Position numbers and translations under genes: made by a program. The notes beneath the pieces are model-generated. The model was not told the DNA's origin and made no database searches. It saw only the letters and a list, made by a program, of their open reading frames with translations. Below, piece after piece: positions 6,073 through 6,292 of a stretch of 6,292 nucleotides of DNA (the stretch's first letter is position 1; each line of letters begins with the position of its first letter). The DNA is taken from the NCBI GenBank assembly GCA_900555805.1, contig USMJ01000079.1, forward strand, positions 1 through 6,292, given 5' to 3'. The DNA comes from an uncultured Oscillospiraceae bacterium. GTDB lineage: Bacteria > Bacillota > Clostridia > Oscillospirales > Acutalibacteraceae.

Positions 6073-6130
6073 GGCGGCTGTGAGGGCGTCCCTCGCAGCG
6101 TTAGCGGAGAGGGATGCTCGAGCAGTCGCC
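6073..6130 (+). repeat. Long two-part hairpin
   Basis: The outer stem is GGCGGCTG (6073-6080) with CAGTCGCC (6123-6130). A 5-by-5 internal loop (6081-6085 and 6118-6122) leads to the inner stem GCGTCCCTC (6086-6094) with GAGGGATGC (6109-6117). The apical loop is 6095-6108, in which GC-GTTA-GC can pair again. Each stem has one G·U pair when read as + strand RNA. The shape resembles the dispersed intergenic palindromes of gut Clostridia, or a folded RNA. Confidence 0.65.
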
Positions 6131-6163
6131 GCGGGTGCAGTGAGCCGTTGAGAGGCGATAAAG

Positions 6164-6189
6164 GTCGGTGAGATCGGATCTTGACCGAC
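6164..6189 (+). repeat. Hairpin with small internal bulge
   Basis: GTCGGT (6164-6169) pairs with ACCGAC (6184-6189). After a G versus TG bulge, AGAT (6171-6174) pairs with ATCT (6178-6181) around a CGG loop. No U-tract follows. Confidence 0.55.
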
Positions 6190-6230
6190 AATCAGATAAA
6201 AGCTTACCGCTGTTATCGAACCAACTCCCC

Positions 6231-6244
6231 TCAGCTTAAGCTGA
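6231..6244. repeat. 14-bp perfect palindrome
   Basis: TCAGCTTAAGCTGA is its own reverse complement and has no central spacer, so it is a better candidate for a dimeric protein binding site than for an RNA hairpin. AT-rich sequence follows it (6245-6253). Confidence 0.55.
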
Positions 6245-6253
6245 ATATATTAT

Positions 6254-6282
6254 GCCGCACAAAAGCTGCGCTTTTGTGCGGC
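6254..6282. repeat. 13-bp perfect stem, terminator-like but without T-tract
   Basis: GCCGCACAAAAGC (6254-6266) pairs perfectly with GCTTTTGTGCGGC (6270-6282) around a 3-nt TGC loop. Neither flank has the T-run of an intrinsic terminator: AT-mixed TATATTAT lies on the left and GGCTATAATT on the right. It could be a palindromic repeat unit or a weak terminator for a gene coming from the right. Confidence 0.65.
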
Positions 6283-6292
6283 GGCTATAATT

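Larger units (their letters stand above)
5969..6292. other. Gene-free region dense in inverted repeats
   Basis: No credible gene is seen on either strand. The open frames here are short, have no ribosome site and encode arginine/proline/serine-rich peptides typical of shadows. The segment 6020-6165 is GC-rich compared with its surroundings, while 6185-6255 is AT-rich. Five inverted repeats occur within 240 bp; four have their own entries below and the hairpin at 6164-6189 is the fifth. The stretch does not match tRNA, SRP RNA, tmRNA or RNase P RNA landmarks that I could look for. A TATAAT at 6286-6291 has no matching -35 box. Confidence 0.6.

Noticed and set aside
5922..6191. Minus-strand open frame of 89 codons across the khpB terminator and the repeat region
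   Set aside because: It reads through a strong hairpin, has an arginine/proline/serine-rich composition without motifs and lacks a ribosome site. The same applies to the plus-strand frame at 5947-6171.
6205..6240. Possible tRNA T-arm on the minus strand (GGTTCGA within 6200-6240)
   Set aside because: The flanking bases do not form a T-stem, and no acceptor, anticodon or D-arm could be built around it.

Overview
The window looks like a chromosomal segment of a low-to-moderate GC Firmicute, most likely a gut-type Clostridia (Oscillospirales/Ruminococcaceae-like; inferred from protein style and gene order, not from a marker search). Every recognisable gene lies on the + strand. Shine-Dalgarno sites are strong (AGGAGG, GGGAGG, GGAGG), and two promoters carry perfect sigma-A hexamers (TTGACA and TATAAT).

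Left part (1-3070): the window opens inside a cation diffusion facilitator (CDF) metal exporter that stops right after its last membrane helix, with no cytoplasmic C-terminal domain. A promoter region of about 185 bp follows. It contains two candidate promoters and a bulged hairpin, and drives a two-gene unit: a membrane-anchored SGNH/GDSL esterase and a GPH-family (MFS_2) sugar:cation symporter. The unit ends at a clear intrinsic terminator (3044-3070). A surface esterase that trims acyl groups from a glycan or glycoside, next to an importer for the product, is a plausible reading; the substrate cannot be told.

Central part (3142-5968): the conserved rpmH-rnpA-yidD-yidC-khpB(jag) operon. It has a perfect-hexamer promoter, a roughly 95-nt structured leader, ribosomal protein L34, the RNase P protein, the YidD membrane-insertion factor, the YidC insertase and the KH/R3H RNA-binding protein KhpB, closed by a strong intrinsic terminator (5939-5968). 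Together these couple ribosome and tRNA maturation with membrane-protein insertion. The usual neighbours in many Firmicutes (dnaA upstream and divergent; mnmE/mnmG downstream) are absent from the visible flanks. Two lineage-type elaborations stand out: a long extracytoplasmic insertion between TM2 and TM3 of YidC, and a Gly/Lys/Tyr-rich repetitive tail on KhpB.

Right part (5969-6292): about 320 bp without a credible gene but dense in inverted repeats: a 10-bp hairpin, a two-part long hairpin, a third hairpin, a 14-bp perfect palindrome and a 13-bp perfect stem. This is the least explained part of the window and could be a dispersed palindromic element or an uncharacterised structured RNA. I found no CRISPR array, tRNA, rRNA, insertion sequence or evident defence system. 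Most of the window is ordinary core genome, and I do not claim a new system.
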